A model generated the notes under the pieces. The model worked only from the letters and a program-made list of their open reading frames with translations, did not search any database and had not been told where the DNA came from. Shown one piece after another: positions 34,433 to 42,896 of a stretch of DNA of 64,000 bases (positions within the stretch are counted from its first letter, which is position 1; every line of letters begins with the position of its first letter). The DNA is taken from assembly GCA_023439545.1 (NCBI GenBank), contig JAEXNT010000070.1, forward strand, positions 17,082 to 81,081, read 5' to 3'. The position numbers and the translations under genes are program-made. The stretch comes from Bacillota bacterium. Lineage in GTDB: Bacteria > Bacillota > Clostridia > Acetivibrionales > DTU013.

Positions 34433-35455
34433 ATGATGGATTATAAATCGGCGGGAGTCGATGTAGAGGCAGGTTATGAAGCGGTCAGACTTATGAGGAA
34501 CGACGTTAAAAGGACGTTCAGGCCGGAAGTCCTGACCGATATCGGAGGCTTCGGCGGACTGTTCGCGCTGGGCAAGGACAAATACGAGGAACCCGTGCTG
34601 GTCTCGGGAACCGACGGAGTCGGCACCAAACTTAAAATTGCGTTTCTGATGGATAAACACGATACAGTCGGCATAGACGCAGTTGCGATGTGTGTCAACG
34701 ACATTATCTGCGGAGGCGCGGAGCCTCTGTTTTTCCTGGATTATATAGCTCTGGGGAAGAACAGGCCCGAAAAGGTTGCCCAGATCGTAAAGGGCGTTGC
34801 AGAGGGTTGCGTAATGTCGGGCTGTTCGCTGATCGGAGGAGAAACCGCCGAAATGCCCGGTTTTTACCCCGAGAATGAATATGACATAGCCGGGTTTGCC
34901 GTAGGAATAGTCGACAGGAAGAAAATAATAGACGGAAAAAGCATTAAAGAGGGAGACAAGCTCATAGGCCTTGCGTCCTCCGGGCTTCACAGCAATGGAT
35001 TTTCTTTGGTCAGAAAACTTCTCAATCCTACGGAAGAAAAGCTCATGAAGCATATAGACCAAATAGACGGCGTACTTGGAGAAGAACTTCTGACGCCGAC
35101 CCGCATCTATGTAAAAACGATAATGCAGCTCAAGGATAAATTCGTTATAAAAGGATTGTCCCACATAACGGGCGGCGGTTTCATAGAGAACATACCGAGG
35201 ATGATCCCGGAGGGCCTCAGGGTAAGGATAAACCTCGGCTCCTGGCCGGTGCTCCCCATATTCGGCCTGCTCAAGGAATTGGGCGGAATGAGCGTCGACA
35301 GCATTTACAATACCTTCAATATGGGGATCGGTATGGTGATGGCTATAGATCCCGGATTGGAGCAGGAAGTAGTCAGGTACCTCGGAATATTGGGAGAAAA
35401 AGCCTATGTCATAGGCGAAGTTATCAAGGGAGAGGCTGGAGTCGAACTATGCTGA
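34433..35455 (+). CDS. purM: Phosphoribosylformylglycinamidine cyclo-ligase (AIR synthetase)
   Basis: 340 residues with the family start 'YKSAGVDVEAGYEAVRLM', the 'SGTDGVGTKLKIA' ATP-grasp-like loop and 'GGETAEMPGFY'. It closes FGAM to AIR with ATP. Start ATG 34433, with GGAGGAAG inside the end of purF; an immediately following ATG is equally possible. Its 3' end overlaps purN by seven bases. Confidence 0.97.
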   Translation: MMDYKSAGVDVEAGYEAVRLMRNDVKRTFRPEVLTDIGGFGGLFALGKDKYEEPVLVSGTDGVGTKLKIAFLMDKHDTVGIDAVAMCVNDIICGGAEPLFFLDYIALGKNRPEKVAQIVKGVAEGCVMSGCSLIGGETAEMPGFYPENEYDIAGFAVGIVDRKKIIDGKSIKEGDKLIGLASSGLHSNGFSLVRKLLNPTEEKLMKHIDQIDGVLGEELLTPTRIYVKTIMQLKDKFVIKGLSHITGGGFIENIPRMIPEGLRVRINLGSWPVLPIFGLLKELGGMSVDSIYNTFNMGIGMVMAIDPGLEQEVVRYLGILGEKAYVIGEVIKGEAGVELC

Positions 35456-36072
35456 AGCTTGGGATAATGGTATCGGGCGGCGGGACGAACCTGCAAGCTA
35501 TAATTGACAGGATCGAAAGCGGATTTCTGGCCGACTGCCGTATTGTAACCGTAGTGTCGAGCAGGGCGGGCGCCTATGCTCTGGAACGGGCGAAAAACAA
35601 CGGTATACCTGCTGCAGTTATTTCAAAAAATGACTTTTCATCTGTGGAAGAATATGATCAGACTCTAATAGAGCACTTTGCAAAGCATGACGTCGGCCTC
35701 GTGGTACTGGCGGGCTTTCTTTCCATGCTTGGCGAAGGCTTTGTCAACGCCTACCGCAACAGGATAATCAATATACATCCGTCACTTATACCGTCATTCT
35801 GCGGAAAGGGCTTTTACGGTCTGGTACCGCATATAAAGGCGCTTGAATACGGCGTCAAGGTAACCGGCGCGACTGCTCATTTTGTCGATTACGAGTACGA
35901 CTCCGGCCCGATCATATTGCAGAAGGCCGTCGAGGCGAAGGCTGACGATACGCCTGAAACGCTGCAGCAGAGAGTAATGCAGGAGGCCGAATGGGAGATA
36001 TTGCCCGAAGCGGTCAGGCTTTATTCGCAGGGCAGGCTCGTCATAGAGGGCAGAAAGGTAAGAATTAGTTAA
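35449..36072 (+). CDS. purN: Phosphoribosylglycinamide formyltransferase
   Basis: 207 residues. 'LGIMVSGGGTNLQAI' at the N-terminus and 'NIHPSLIPSFCGKGFYG' plus 'GATAHFVDYEYDSGPII' give the formyl-THF-dependent transferase with the catalytic Asn/His/Asp set. It formylates GAR to FGAR. The start lies inside the purM tail with GGAGAGG upstream, indicating coupled translation. Confidence 0.97.
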   Translation: MLKLGIMVSGGGTNLQAIIDRIESGFLADCRIVTVVSSRAGAYALERAKNNGIPAAVISKNDFSSVEEYDQTLIEHFAKHDVGLVVLAGFLSMLGEGFVNAYRNRIINIHPSLIPSFCGKGFYGLVPHIKALEYGVKVTGATAHFVDYEYDSGPIILQKAVEAKADDTPETLQQRVMQEAEWEILPEAVRLYSQGRLVIEGRKVRIS

Positions 36073-36124
36073 AAACCGGGCTGACCGGTCAAAATATAAA
36101 TTTATTGCGAAGGATGGTAAGGAT

Positions 36125-37672
36125 ATGATTAAACGTGCATTGATCAGTGTTTCGGACAAGACCGGAATAATTGAACTGGCTCAGGATCTTGCAAAACGGG
36201 GAGTTGAAATTATTTCAACGGGAGGTACGGCGAAGGCGCTATCGGCAGCGGGCATCAAGGTAACGAACGTTTCGGACATCACAGGCTTTCCGGAATGTCT
36301 CGACGGCCGGGTAAAAACTCTGCACCCTAAAATTCACGGCGGCCTGCTTGCAATACGCGGTAATGAGGAGCATATGAGGCAGATAAAGGAACTCGGGATC
36401 GAACCGATCGACCTTGTCATTATCAACCTCTATCCCTTCAAACAGACTATACTCAAGGGAAACGTAGCGCTTGAGGAAGCTATCGAGAATATCGACATAG
36501 GCGGTCCGACGATGCTCAGGGCTGCGGCCAAGAATTACCAGGACGTCGTGGTAATAGTGGATCCGGCCGATTATGCCAGGGTGCTCGATGAGATCTCTGC
36601 CAGCGGCGATGTTTCGATCAAAACAAAATTCAAACTTGCTTACAAGGTTTTCGAGCACACCAGCCATTACGATACGCTCATTGCAAAATATCTGAGAGAC
36701 AAGCTCGGTGAGGAGTTCTTCCCCGAAACGCTGTCGCTTACCTTTGAAAAGGCACAGGATCTGCGTTACGGTGAAAACCCGCACCAGAAAGCTGTTTTCT
36801 ATAAGGAAGTCGGAGCGAATATCGGCTGCCTGACCTCGGCGAAGCAGCTCCATGGCAAGGAGCTTTCCTACAATAATATTAATGACGCGAACGGGGCGCT
36901 CGAACTCCTCAAGGAATTCGACGAACCCACCGCCGTAGTATCAAAGCATGCAAATCCCTGCGGTGTTGCAAGTGCAGACAATCTTAAGGATGCATATGTA
37001 CGGGCATATGAAGCTGATCCGAAGTCTGCCTACGGCGGGATCGTAGCGGTTAACAGGGAAGTGGACGCTGAAACGGCCGGTGAAATGAGCAAAGTATTCT
37101 ATGAGATCATACTTGCGCCGTCCTTTAGCCCGGAGGCGCTTGAAATACTGGAGAGAAAGAAAAATATCCGTCTGCTGCAGCTTGACAATATTTCGGCAAG
37201 GCTCCCGGCAGGCACATACGATATGAAAAAGGTAGCCGGAGGGCTGCTTGTTCAAAATTACAACAACGAACTCGTCAACCCTGAAGATATTAAGTGTGTT
37301 ACGGATGTAAAACCTACGGATGAACAGATGGAAGATCTTCTGTTCACGATGAAGGTGGTAAAGCATGCAAAGTCCAACGGTATTGCGCTCGGCAAGGGCA
37401 AGCAGACGATTGGCGTAGGTCCCGGCCAAACTTCCAGGGTCGTTGCGCTGAATATAGCAGTCGACTATTACGGCAAGGAACGTACGCATGGAGCAGTTAT
37501 GGCTTCCGATGCATACTTCCCGTTCTCGGATTGTGTGGAGAAAGCTCATGAAGCCGGTATCAAGGCTATTATACAGCCCGGTGGTTCGATCAGGGATCAG
37601 GATTCCATCGACGCCTGCAACAAGTACGGTATTGCAATGGTATTTACGGGTATGAGGCATTTCAAGCACTGA
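36125..37672 (+). CDS. purH: Bifunctional AICAR transformylase / IMP cyclohydrolase
   Basis: 515 residues. The N-terminal MGS-like IMP cyclohydrolase domain has 'ISTGGTAKAL' and 'GRVKTLHPKIHGG'. The C-terminal AICAR transformylase has 'RYGENPHQKA', 'SKHANPCGVA' and a 'IIQPGGSIRDQDSI' end. It performs the last two steps to IMP. ATG 36125 follows GAAGGATGG. The gap to purN is only 52 bp. Confidence 0.98.
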   Translation: MIKRALISVSDKTGIIELAQDLAKRGVEIISTGGTAKALSAAGIKVTNVSDITGFPECLDGRVKTLHPKIHGGLLAIRGNEEHMRQIKELGIEPIDLVIINLYPFKQTILKGNVALEEAIENIDIGGPTMLRAAAKNYQDVVVIVDPADYARVLDEISASGDVSIKTKFKLAYKVFEHTSHYDTLIAKYLRDKLGEEFFPETLSLTFEKAQDLRYGENPHQKAVFYKEVGANIGCLTSAKQLHGKELSYNNINDANGALELLKEFDEPTAVVSKHANPCGVASADNLKDAYVRAYEADPKSAYGGIVAVNREVDAETAGEMSKVFYEIILAPSFSPEALEILERKKNIRLLQLDNISARLPAGTYDMKKVAGGLLVQNYNNELVNPEDIKCVTDVKPTDEQMEDLLFTMKVVKHAKSNGIALGKGKQTIGVGPGQTSRVVALNIAVDYYGKERTHGAVMASDAYFPFSDCVEKAHEAGIKAIIQPGGSIRDQDSIDACNKYGIAMVFTGMRHFKH

Positions 37673-37742
37673 TGCAAACAGACTCAAACAGAAACAAAAG
37701 CTTAAGAAATGGTAAAACGTAAAAACAGGTTAAATTATCAGC

Positions 37743-37785
37743 GGCAGCCGAAAAAGCTATAGGGTATATAGCCGATTTGGCTGCC
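37743..37785 (+). promoter_or_regulatory. Hairpin in the purH-purD gap
   Basis: GGCAGCC (37743-37749) pairs with GGCTGCC (37779-37785), with an inner GCTAT/ATAGC helix. The helix ends 17 bases before the purD ATG and close to its GGAGG, so it could tune purD translation or mark an RNA processing site. Confidence 0.5.
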
Positions 37786-37802
37786 TGTATATGGAGGAAA
37801 AT

Positions 37803-39065
37803 ATGACAGTATTGTTAGTTGGCGGTGGCGGCCGCGAACATGCGCTGGCCTGGAAAATAAAACAAAGCTCTCTAGTGGACAAGCTTTACTGCGCTCCCGG
37901 AAACGGCGGGATAGCGTCGCTTGCGCAATGCGTACCGATCAAGGCGATGGATATCGACGGTATGGTGAGCTTCGCCAAAAATGAGAAGATAGATCTTGTA
38001 ATGGTTGCGCCTGACGATCCGCTGGGAGCGGGAATGGTGGACGCTCTGCAAAAAGCGGGAGTAAGAGCGTTCGGCCCGGTCAGGGACGCGGCTGCAATAG
38101 AAAGCAGCAAGGTGTTTTCAAAAGCGTTGATGAAGAAATACAATATTCCGACAGCGAGGTATGAGGTTTTTGACAACAGCGATTCTGCGATTGCCTATCT
38201 TTCGCAGTCGTCCTATCCCGCCGTCATAAAGGCGGACGGTCTGGCGCTGGGCAAGGGCGTCGTTATTGCGCAGAGTTATGAGGAAGCGGTAAAAGCAGTG
38301 AAGGATATGATGTCGGACAAGGTGTTCGGCAGCGCGGGCGACCGGATAGTTATAGAAGAATTTCTGAGAGGTCCCGAGGTTACGATAATGGCGTTTACGG
38401 ATGGAAAAACGCTGATACCTATGGTGAGCTCGCAGGATCACAAACGTGCGCTCGATAACGACAAGGGCTTGAATACGGGCGGTATGGGAACGTTTTCTCC
38501 GAGCAGGCTTTATACGAAAGAGGTCAATGACTACTGCACTAAAAACATATTCATGCCGACGGTCGAAGCAATGAACCGTGAAGGCCGCAAGTTCAAAGGG
38601 ATACTGTATTTCGGGCTCATGCTTACCGAAGACGGTCCGAAGGTAATCGAGTACAACTCCAGATTCGGCGATCCCGAAGCGCAGGTAGTGCTTCCGGTAC
38701 TCAAAACCGACATAGTCGAAATATTCGACGCCATTATTGACGAACGACTGGATTCTGTTAAAATTGAATGGGACGACAAGGCTGCCGTATGTGTCATTCT
38801 GGCGTCGGGAGGGTATCCGGCCAAATATGCCACAGGGTTGGAGATAAGCGGCCTTGATGAAGCTGAAAAGGATCCTGATGTGATCATTTTCCATGCCGGT
38901 ACAAAACTCGAAGCAGGTAAATACTATACAGCAGGCGGCAGAGTGCTTGGCGTTACCGCCGTGGCGGAAACCATGGAGCAAGCTCGCGAAAAAGCGTATG
39001 CCGCTGTTGAAAAGGTGAGCTTCGAGGGTATGCACTACCGCAGGGATATAGGGATAAAGAAATAG
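37803..39065 (+). CDS. purD: Phosphoribosylamine-glycine ligase
   Basis: 420 residues from ATG 37803, chosen because GGAGG sits nine bases upstream; an ATG at 37791 would precede that site. ATP-grasp enzyme joining phosphoribosylamine and glycine to GAR: N-terminal 'VLLVGGGGREHALAWK', ATP-grasp 'VIKADGLALGKGV' and 'NSRFGDPEAQVVLP'. nadD follows after ten bases, so transcription likely continues into nadD and yqeK. Confidence 0.97.
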   Translation: MTVLLVGGGGREHALAWKIKQSSLVDKLYCAPGNGGIASLAQCVPIKAMDIDGMVSFAKNEKIDLVMVAPDDPLGAGMVDALQKAGVRAFGPVRDAAAIESSKVFSKALMKKYNIPTARYEVFDNSDSAIAYLSQSSYPAVIKADGLALGKGVVIAQSYEEAVKAVKDMMSDKVFGSAGDRIVIEEFLRGPEVTIMAFTDGKTLIPMVSSQDHKRALDNDKGLNTGGMGTFSPSRLYTKEVNDYCTKNIFMPTVEAMNREGRKFKGILYFGLMLTEDGPKVIEYNSRFGDPEAQVVLPVLKTDIVEIFDAIIDERLDSVKIEWDDKAAVCVILASGGYPAKYATGLEISGLDEAEKDPDVIIFHAGTKLEAGKYYTAGGRVLGVTAVAETMEQAREKAYAAVEKVSFEGMHYRRDIGIKK

Positions 39066-39075
39066 AGGATAGCAT

Positions 39076-39702
39076 ATGGCGCGGCTAAAAGGTAAAACAG
39101 GCATATTCGGCGGTACTTTCAACCCGATACACAATGGTCATCTGATCATTGCCGAAAGCGTCAGGGAGCAGTTCGGCCTTGGCCGCGTAATGTTCATGCC
39201 TTCCGGCCAGCCGCCCCACAAGCGTGATCCCGAGGTTGTCGACCCGGAAAGGCGTTTTGAAATGGTGAAGCTTGCCGTCGGATCCAATCCATGTTTCGAA
39301 GCCTCCAGAATGGAAATCGACAGGGCAGGCTTTACCTATACGGTCAATACGCTGCAGCAGCTGCGGGCGGAATACGGCAGTGAAACGGGGCTCTATTTCA
39401 TTATCGGCGCGGATATAGTACCTGAGCTTGTTACATGGAAGGACTTCAGGCGGGTCTTCGAGCTCTGCGAGTTTATTGCGGTACTCAGACCGGGCTTCGA
39501 CAGGGAGGCGTTCAACAGGGAGATCGGCCGCATTGTTGAAAATTACGGCGCGGTGATTCATACCGTTGACACTCGGCTGATCGACATATCCTCCACCGAA
39601 ATACGTGAAAAATGTTCCGCCGGCGAATCCATAAGGTATCTGGTGCCGGACGGCGTAAGAGAATATATTTGTAAAGAAGGCTTATACATTACAACAAAAT
39701 GA
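39076..39702 (+). CDS. nadD: Nicotinate-nucleotide adenylyltransferase
   Basis: 208 residues. 'GIFGGTFNPIHNGHLIIAE' holds the (T/H)xGH nucleotidyltransferase motif, and 'ISSTEIREKCSAGESIRYLVP' is the C-terminal ISSTxIR signature. It makes NaAD from NaMN and ATP, a product that also feeds LarB. Four-base overlap with yqeK. Confidence 0.95.
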   Translation: MARLKGKTGIFGGTFNPIHNGHLIIAESVREQFGLGRVMFMPSGQPPHKRDPEVVDPERRFEMVKLAVGSNPCFEASRMEIDRAGFTYTVNTLQQLRAEYGSETGLYFIIGADIVPELVTWKDFRRVFELCEFIAVLRPGFDREAFNREIGRIVENYGAVIHTVDTRLIDISSTEIREKCSAGESIRYLVPDGVREYICKEGLYITTK

Positions 39703-40277
39703 TGCAGATCGAAGAAATGAAAACAAAATTGAAGCAGATGCTCTCACCGCAGAGATACGCCCATTCCCTGCAGGTAATGGAGGCTTCCCTGAAATTGGCC
39801 GAAAAGTACGGAGAGGACCCGGAAGAGGCTGCGATAGCGGGATTGGTGCACGATTGCGCGAAGGATCTTCCAAACGAAACCACTTTTACTTTTTGCAATA
39901 AATATGGTATCATAGTCGACAATATAATGAGATGTCAGCCGGAGCTTCTCCACGGTCTGGTCGGTTCATACCTTGCCAGGGATGTATTCGGGATCGAATG
40001 CCCGCGCGTACGGGCGGCCATAGCATATCATACCATGGGAAGCGAAGGCATGGATAAGCTGTGCAGCATCGTATTCATCGCCGATTATATCGAAGCGGGC
40101 CGCAATTACCCCGGCGTTGACAAGATAAGAGCAGCGGCGGAGGAGAGTCTCGAAAAGGCGATCGTAGCCGGGTTGGATAATACGATAGAGCACATTTTAA
40201 AAAAGGGCGGGCTGCTCCATCCCCAGACAATTGCAACTAGAAACTGGGCGCTGAAGCAGTCGGGAATGGTCAAATAG
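39699..40277 (+). CDS. yqeK: YqeK-type HD-domain hydrolase (Ap4A hydrolase, symmetrical)
   Basis: 192 residues. HD metal motif: His in 'YAHSLQVME', HD in 'GLVHDCAKDL', with later His/Asp in 'LLHGLVGSY' and 'VFIADYIEAGRNY'. YqeK enzymes cleave diadenosine tetraphosphate to two ADP. In Firmicutes it commonly sits in nadD-yqeK followed by lytR and rsfS. Here nadD-yqeK is kept, but the next gene is a short membrane protein and rsfS is not seen. Confidence 0.92.
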   Translation: MMQIEEMKTKLKQMLSPQRYAHSLQVMEASLKLAEKYGEDPEEAAIAGLVHDCAKDLPNETTFTFCNKYGIIVDNIMRCQPELLHGLVGSYLARDVFGIECPRVRAAIAYHTMGSEGMDKLCSIVFIADYIEAGRNYPGVDKIRAAAEESLEKAIVAGLDNTIEHILKKGGLLHPQTIATRNWALKQSGMVK

Positions 40278-40589
40278 ATGAACAAAGCGGATAAATCTTC
40301 TGCAAGCAGGTTTTTTTATTCCTTCGGGACAGTTTTCCTGTTTGCGGTATTAACTATATGTATAATAAATTTCTCAAGGGACGGACGCATATTTCAAAAG
40401 ACAGCGCCGGCCGTCAAGACTGAGACTACCTCCGGCAGCCCTTCGGCAGTAGAAGGCACGATAAAGATAGATACGTCGGCGCCGAAAACGCCGAAGAAAT
40501 CGACGGGTAAAAAACCAACCAAGCCCTCCGGCCAAACCAAGGCTCCATCAGACGCAGTCAAGCCTGCCAATCCCGGCGAAGAACCATAG
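40278..40589 (+). CDS. Small single-span membrane protein with a Lys/Pro/Thr tail
   Basis: 103 residues, directly abutting yqeK (no gap). One membrane segment at about 13-32 (aromatic and aliphatic), then a low-complexity tail rich in Lys, Pro, Thr and Ser, likely outside the cell and wall-interacting. It occupies the position where a LytR-CpsA-Psr gene often stands and resembles only the N-terminal anchor of such a protein. Unrecognised family. Confidence 0.6.
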   Translation: MNKADKSSASRFFYSFGTVFLFAVLTICIINFSRDGRIFQKTAPAVKTETTSGSPSAVEGTIKIDTSAPKTPKKSTGKKPTKPSGQTKAPSDAVKPANPGEEP

Positions 40590-40590
40590 C

Positions 40591-40616
40591 GAAATGCAGG
40601 GACGGTTCTTTTGTAC
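40591..40616. repeat. Short dispersed hairpin repeat, copy 2 (inverse orientation)
   Basis: It carries GGGACGGTTCT, the complement of the core in copies 1 and 3. AGAACAGTCCC at 40700-40710 can pair with it (10 of 11 positions), so the yqeK-lysA gap may fold into a stem-loop of about 110 bases. Confidence 0.65.
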
Positions 40617-40748
40617 CACTTTTCAAGCTGAGTCCCGCTTTCGAACTGTCCCTTAGTCCGCTAGACCCTCTGTTACGCTCCGCCCGACAACTTACCCTGA
40701 GAACAGTCCCACGGATCACGCAATATACTGATCTTATGGAGGAAAATC

Positions 40749-41999
40749 ATGAAGACTTACTATACTGAACAAACGAGTTTTTTTGGAAAGACCAAGCCCT
40801 CCGAACTGCTGAAGGAGTACGGCAGTCCGCTGTATGTATACAATGAAGCCATATTGAGGCAGAGATGCCGTGAAATGGCTCAGTTGGTCGATAGTCCCGA
40901 TTTCAAATCCAATTATTCAATAAAAGCCAATTCAAACCTCGAGATAATAAAGATCGCCAGGGAGGAAGGTCTGCATGCCGACGCGATGTCGCCGGGCGAA
41001 TTATACTTACTGGCGGCTGCAGGCTATAAGCCCGAGGAGATGCTGTTCGTAGCAAACAACGTATCGGCCGATGAAATGAAATACGCTGTCGATGCCGGCG
41101 TTCTTGTAAGCTGCGATTCGATATCTCAGCTAAGGCAGTACGGCAGGCTGAACCCGGGCGGCAGGGCGGCGGTCCGCTTCAACCCCGGCATTGGAGCGGG
41201 GCATCATGAGAAGGTCGTTACCGCAGGCAAGAATACGAAATTCGGAATAACGATAGACCTTATTGATGAAGTCAAATCCATCCTTAAGGAATACAATCTC
41301 AAGCTGGTCGGGATAAACCAGCATATAGGCTCGCTGTTCATGGAACCCACGCCTTACATCGAAAGCGTAAAGCAACTGCTCGCCATAGCCGAACAGTTCG
41401 ACGACCTCGAATTCGTAGACATGGGAGGCGGTTTCGGTATCCCTTATCATAAGCAGGATTGCCAGGACAGGCTTGATCTGAAGGAGACCGGACGCGCGCT
41501 CAAGGAAGTGATCGACCGTTGGACTTCGACCCATGGGAGAAAGCTCAGGATAAAAATGGAACCCGGCCGTTATGCGGTGGCGGAAAGCAGCGTGCTTCTG
41601 GGAACCGTACACTCGGTAAAGCAGAACGGCAGCAAGAGTTATATAGGCGCCGACATCGGCTTCAACGTACTGGTCAGGCCTGTAATGTATGATTCGTACC
41701 ACGACGTGGAGTTTTACAGGAACGACGAACTGTTGAAGTCCGGCGAAACAATAACTGCGTCAGTCGTAGGCAATATATGCGAAACCGGGGACATACTCGC
41801 GAAGGACAGGGAGCTTCCGAGAGTCAGGGAAGGAGATATAATAGGCGTGATGGATGCGGGAGCATACGGCTATTCCATGTCCTCCAACTACAACAGCAGG
41901 CTCAGGCCGGCTGAAGTCATGATAGGGCTTGACGGAACGCCGAGACTGATCCGCAGGCGCGATACTTTCGAGGATCTTATGAGAGGCTTCGTGAAGTAA
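40749..41999 (+). CDS. lysA: Diaminopimelate decarboxylase
   Basis: 416 residues, fold type III PLP enzyme. The PLP lysine lies in 'NYSIKANSN'. 'HIGS' and 'GGGFGIPY' contact phosphate, and 'EPGRYAVAES' and 'CETGDILAKDR' complete the active site across the dimer. It decarboxylates meso-diaminopimelate to lysine. ATG 40749 follows ATGGAGG. There are no other lysine genes nearby. It converges with the membrane-protein gene at 42026. Confidence 0.94.
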   Translation: MKTYYTEQTSFFGKTKPSELLKEYGSPLYVYNEAILRQRCREMAQLVDSPDFKSNYSIKANSNLEIIKIAREEGLHADAMSPGELYLLAAAGYKPEEMLFVANNVSADEMKYAVDAGVLVSCDSISQLRQYGRLNPGGRAAVRFNPGIGAGHHEKVVTAGKNTKFGITIDLIDEVKSILKEYNLKLVGINQHIGSLFMEPTPYIESVKQLLAIAEQFDDLEFVDMGGGFGIPYHKQDCQDRLDLKETGRALKEVIDRWTSTHGRKLRIKMEPGRYAVAESSVLLGTVHSVKQNGSKSYIGADIGFNVLVRPVMYDSYHDVEFYRNDELLKSGETITASVVGNICETGDILAKDRELPRVREGDIIGVMDAGAYGYSMSSNYNSRLRPAEVMIGLDGTPRLIRRRDTFEDLMRGFVK

Positions 42000-42025
42000 T
42001 AGGAGTTTGTTAAGGCTGCAAAGGT

Positions 42026-42535
42026 TTACTCTTCAACATAAGGTATGGCATATTGCTTTACAAGCATACCGATAAAGAAAAAAACAGATGTAGCCGCAGC
42101 AGATACGGCCAATAACGGCGACTGAATATCTGCCGAGTGTGACATTGTTCCTATTATCGAACCGCTTGGAATATTAATTACGTAGTATAGTAACCATATT
42201 GTTCCGTCCGCTCCGTTCACGTAAGAGTGTAGGCAGAAATACCAGATGCCGAGGAATATCAGAGGAAACGGAAGTAGCGAAACCAGCCGCCTCAATTTAT
42301 TGTTTGGCAACGCTTTTGTAGTTAAAGCATATAAAAACCCGAAAATCAAATAAAGAAAAGATATGAATAATGTATTTGAAAGTATGAACAGGGATGCTTC
42401 CAATGGCTTGTAAAGCCATGAAAAAGGTAAGGATAGGCGAGAATAGAATCCAATAACAAAAGCTATCGATATTATAATATGCGAAATAAGAAATCCGGGC
42501 AACACACCAATATTCAGTTTCTTTTTACCACTCAT
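42026..42535 (-). CDS. Small multi-pass membrane protein, unknown
   Basis: 169 residues from ATG 42535 with GGGGTG upstream on the minus strand. Four or five predicted membrane segments (about 13-30, 45-70, 85-103, 115-135, 140-160) with short polar links. No motif recognised. It is AT-richer than its neighbours. It converges with lysA and is divergent from the glycine riboswitch unit. Confidence 0.65.
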   Translation of the reverse strand: MSGKKKLNIGVLPGFLISHIIISIAFVIGFYSRLSLPFSWLYKPLEASLFILSNTLFISFLYLIFGFLYALTTKALPNNKLRRLVSLLPFPLIFLGIWYFCLHSYVNGADGTIWLLYYVINIPSGSIIGTMSHSADIQSPLLAVSAAATSVFFFIGMLVKQYAIPYVEE

Positions 42536-42631
42536 ACAATCACCCCAGGCAGCATTCTTAACTATAATAACTATAACATATTTACAGATTTCAGTCTCAT
42601 GAAATGAGTTTGTTAAAAAATTAATTAGTGC

Positions 42632-42660
42632 TTGACAACAGAATACTCTTTATTTATAAT
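42632..42660 (+). promoter_or_regulatory. Consensus sigma-A promoter of the glycine riboswitch unit
   Basis: TTGACA at 42632-42637 and TATAAT at 42655-42660, a perfect consensus with a 17-bp spacer. Confidence 0.92.
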
Positions 42661-42704
42661 GAATCTAACTTTTACAAAAAGTTGCTAATTTAATATCGTC
42701 GGAT

Positions 42705-42880
42705 GAAAGGCGAGGGAGTATTTCGACCTTGCCGGGACGAATCTCTGGAGAGACCATGACACGGCGCCGAAGGGGCAAGGCTGAATAAGCTTAATCTCTC
42801 AGGCAAAAGGACAGAGTATGAATACATGTTTATAGCATGTTATAGGTCAGGTCTCATAGCAGATTTGACCTTTAATTTTT
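42705..42880 (+). promoter_or_regulatory. Glycine riboswitch (single aptamer) with terminator
   Basis: The aptamer spans 42742-42817: CTCTG/CAGAG form P1, and the conserved GGAGAGACC, CGCCGAAGGGGCAA and CTCTCAGGCAAAAGGACAGAG segments are all present. Only one aptamer is complete. A GGCGAGG/CCTTGCC hairpin at about 42709-42733 sits where a first aptamer or a ghost-aptamer helix would be. A candidate terminator (GGTCA/TGACC with a T-rich tail) is at 42845-42880. It controls a class V aminotransferase and serA. Confidence 0.93.
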
Positions 42881-42896
42881 GAAGGAGGCAGGAAAT

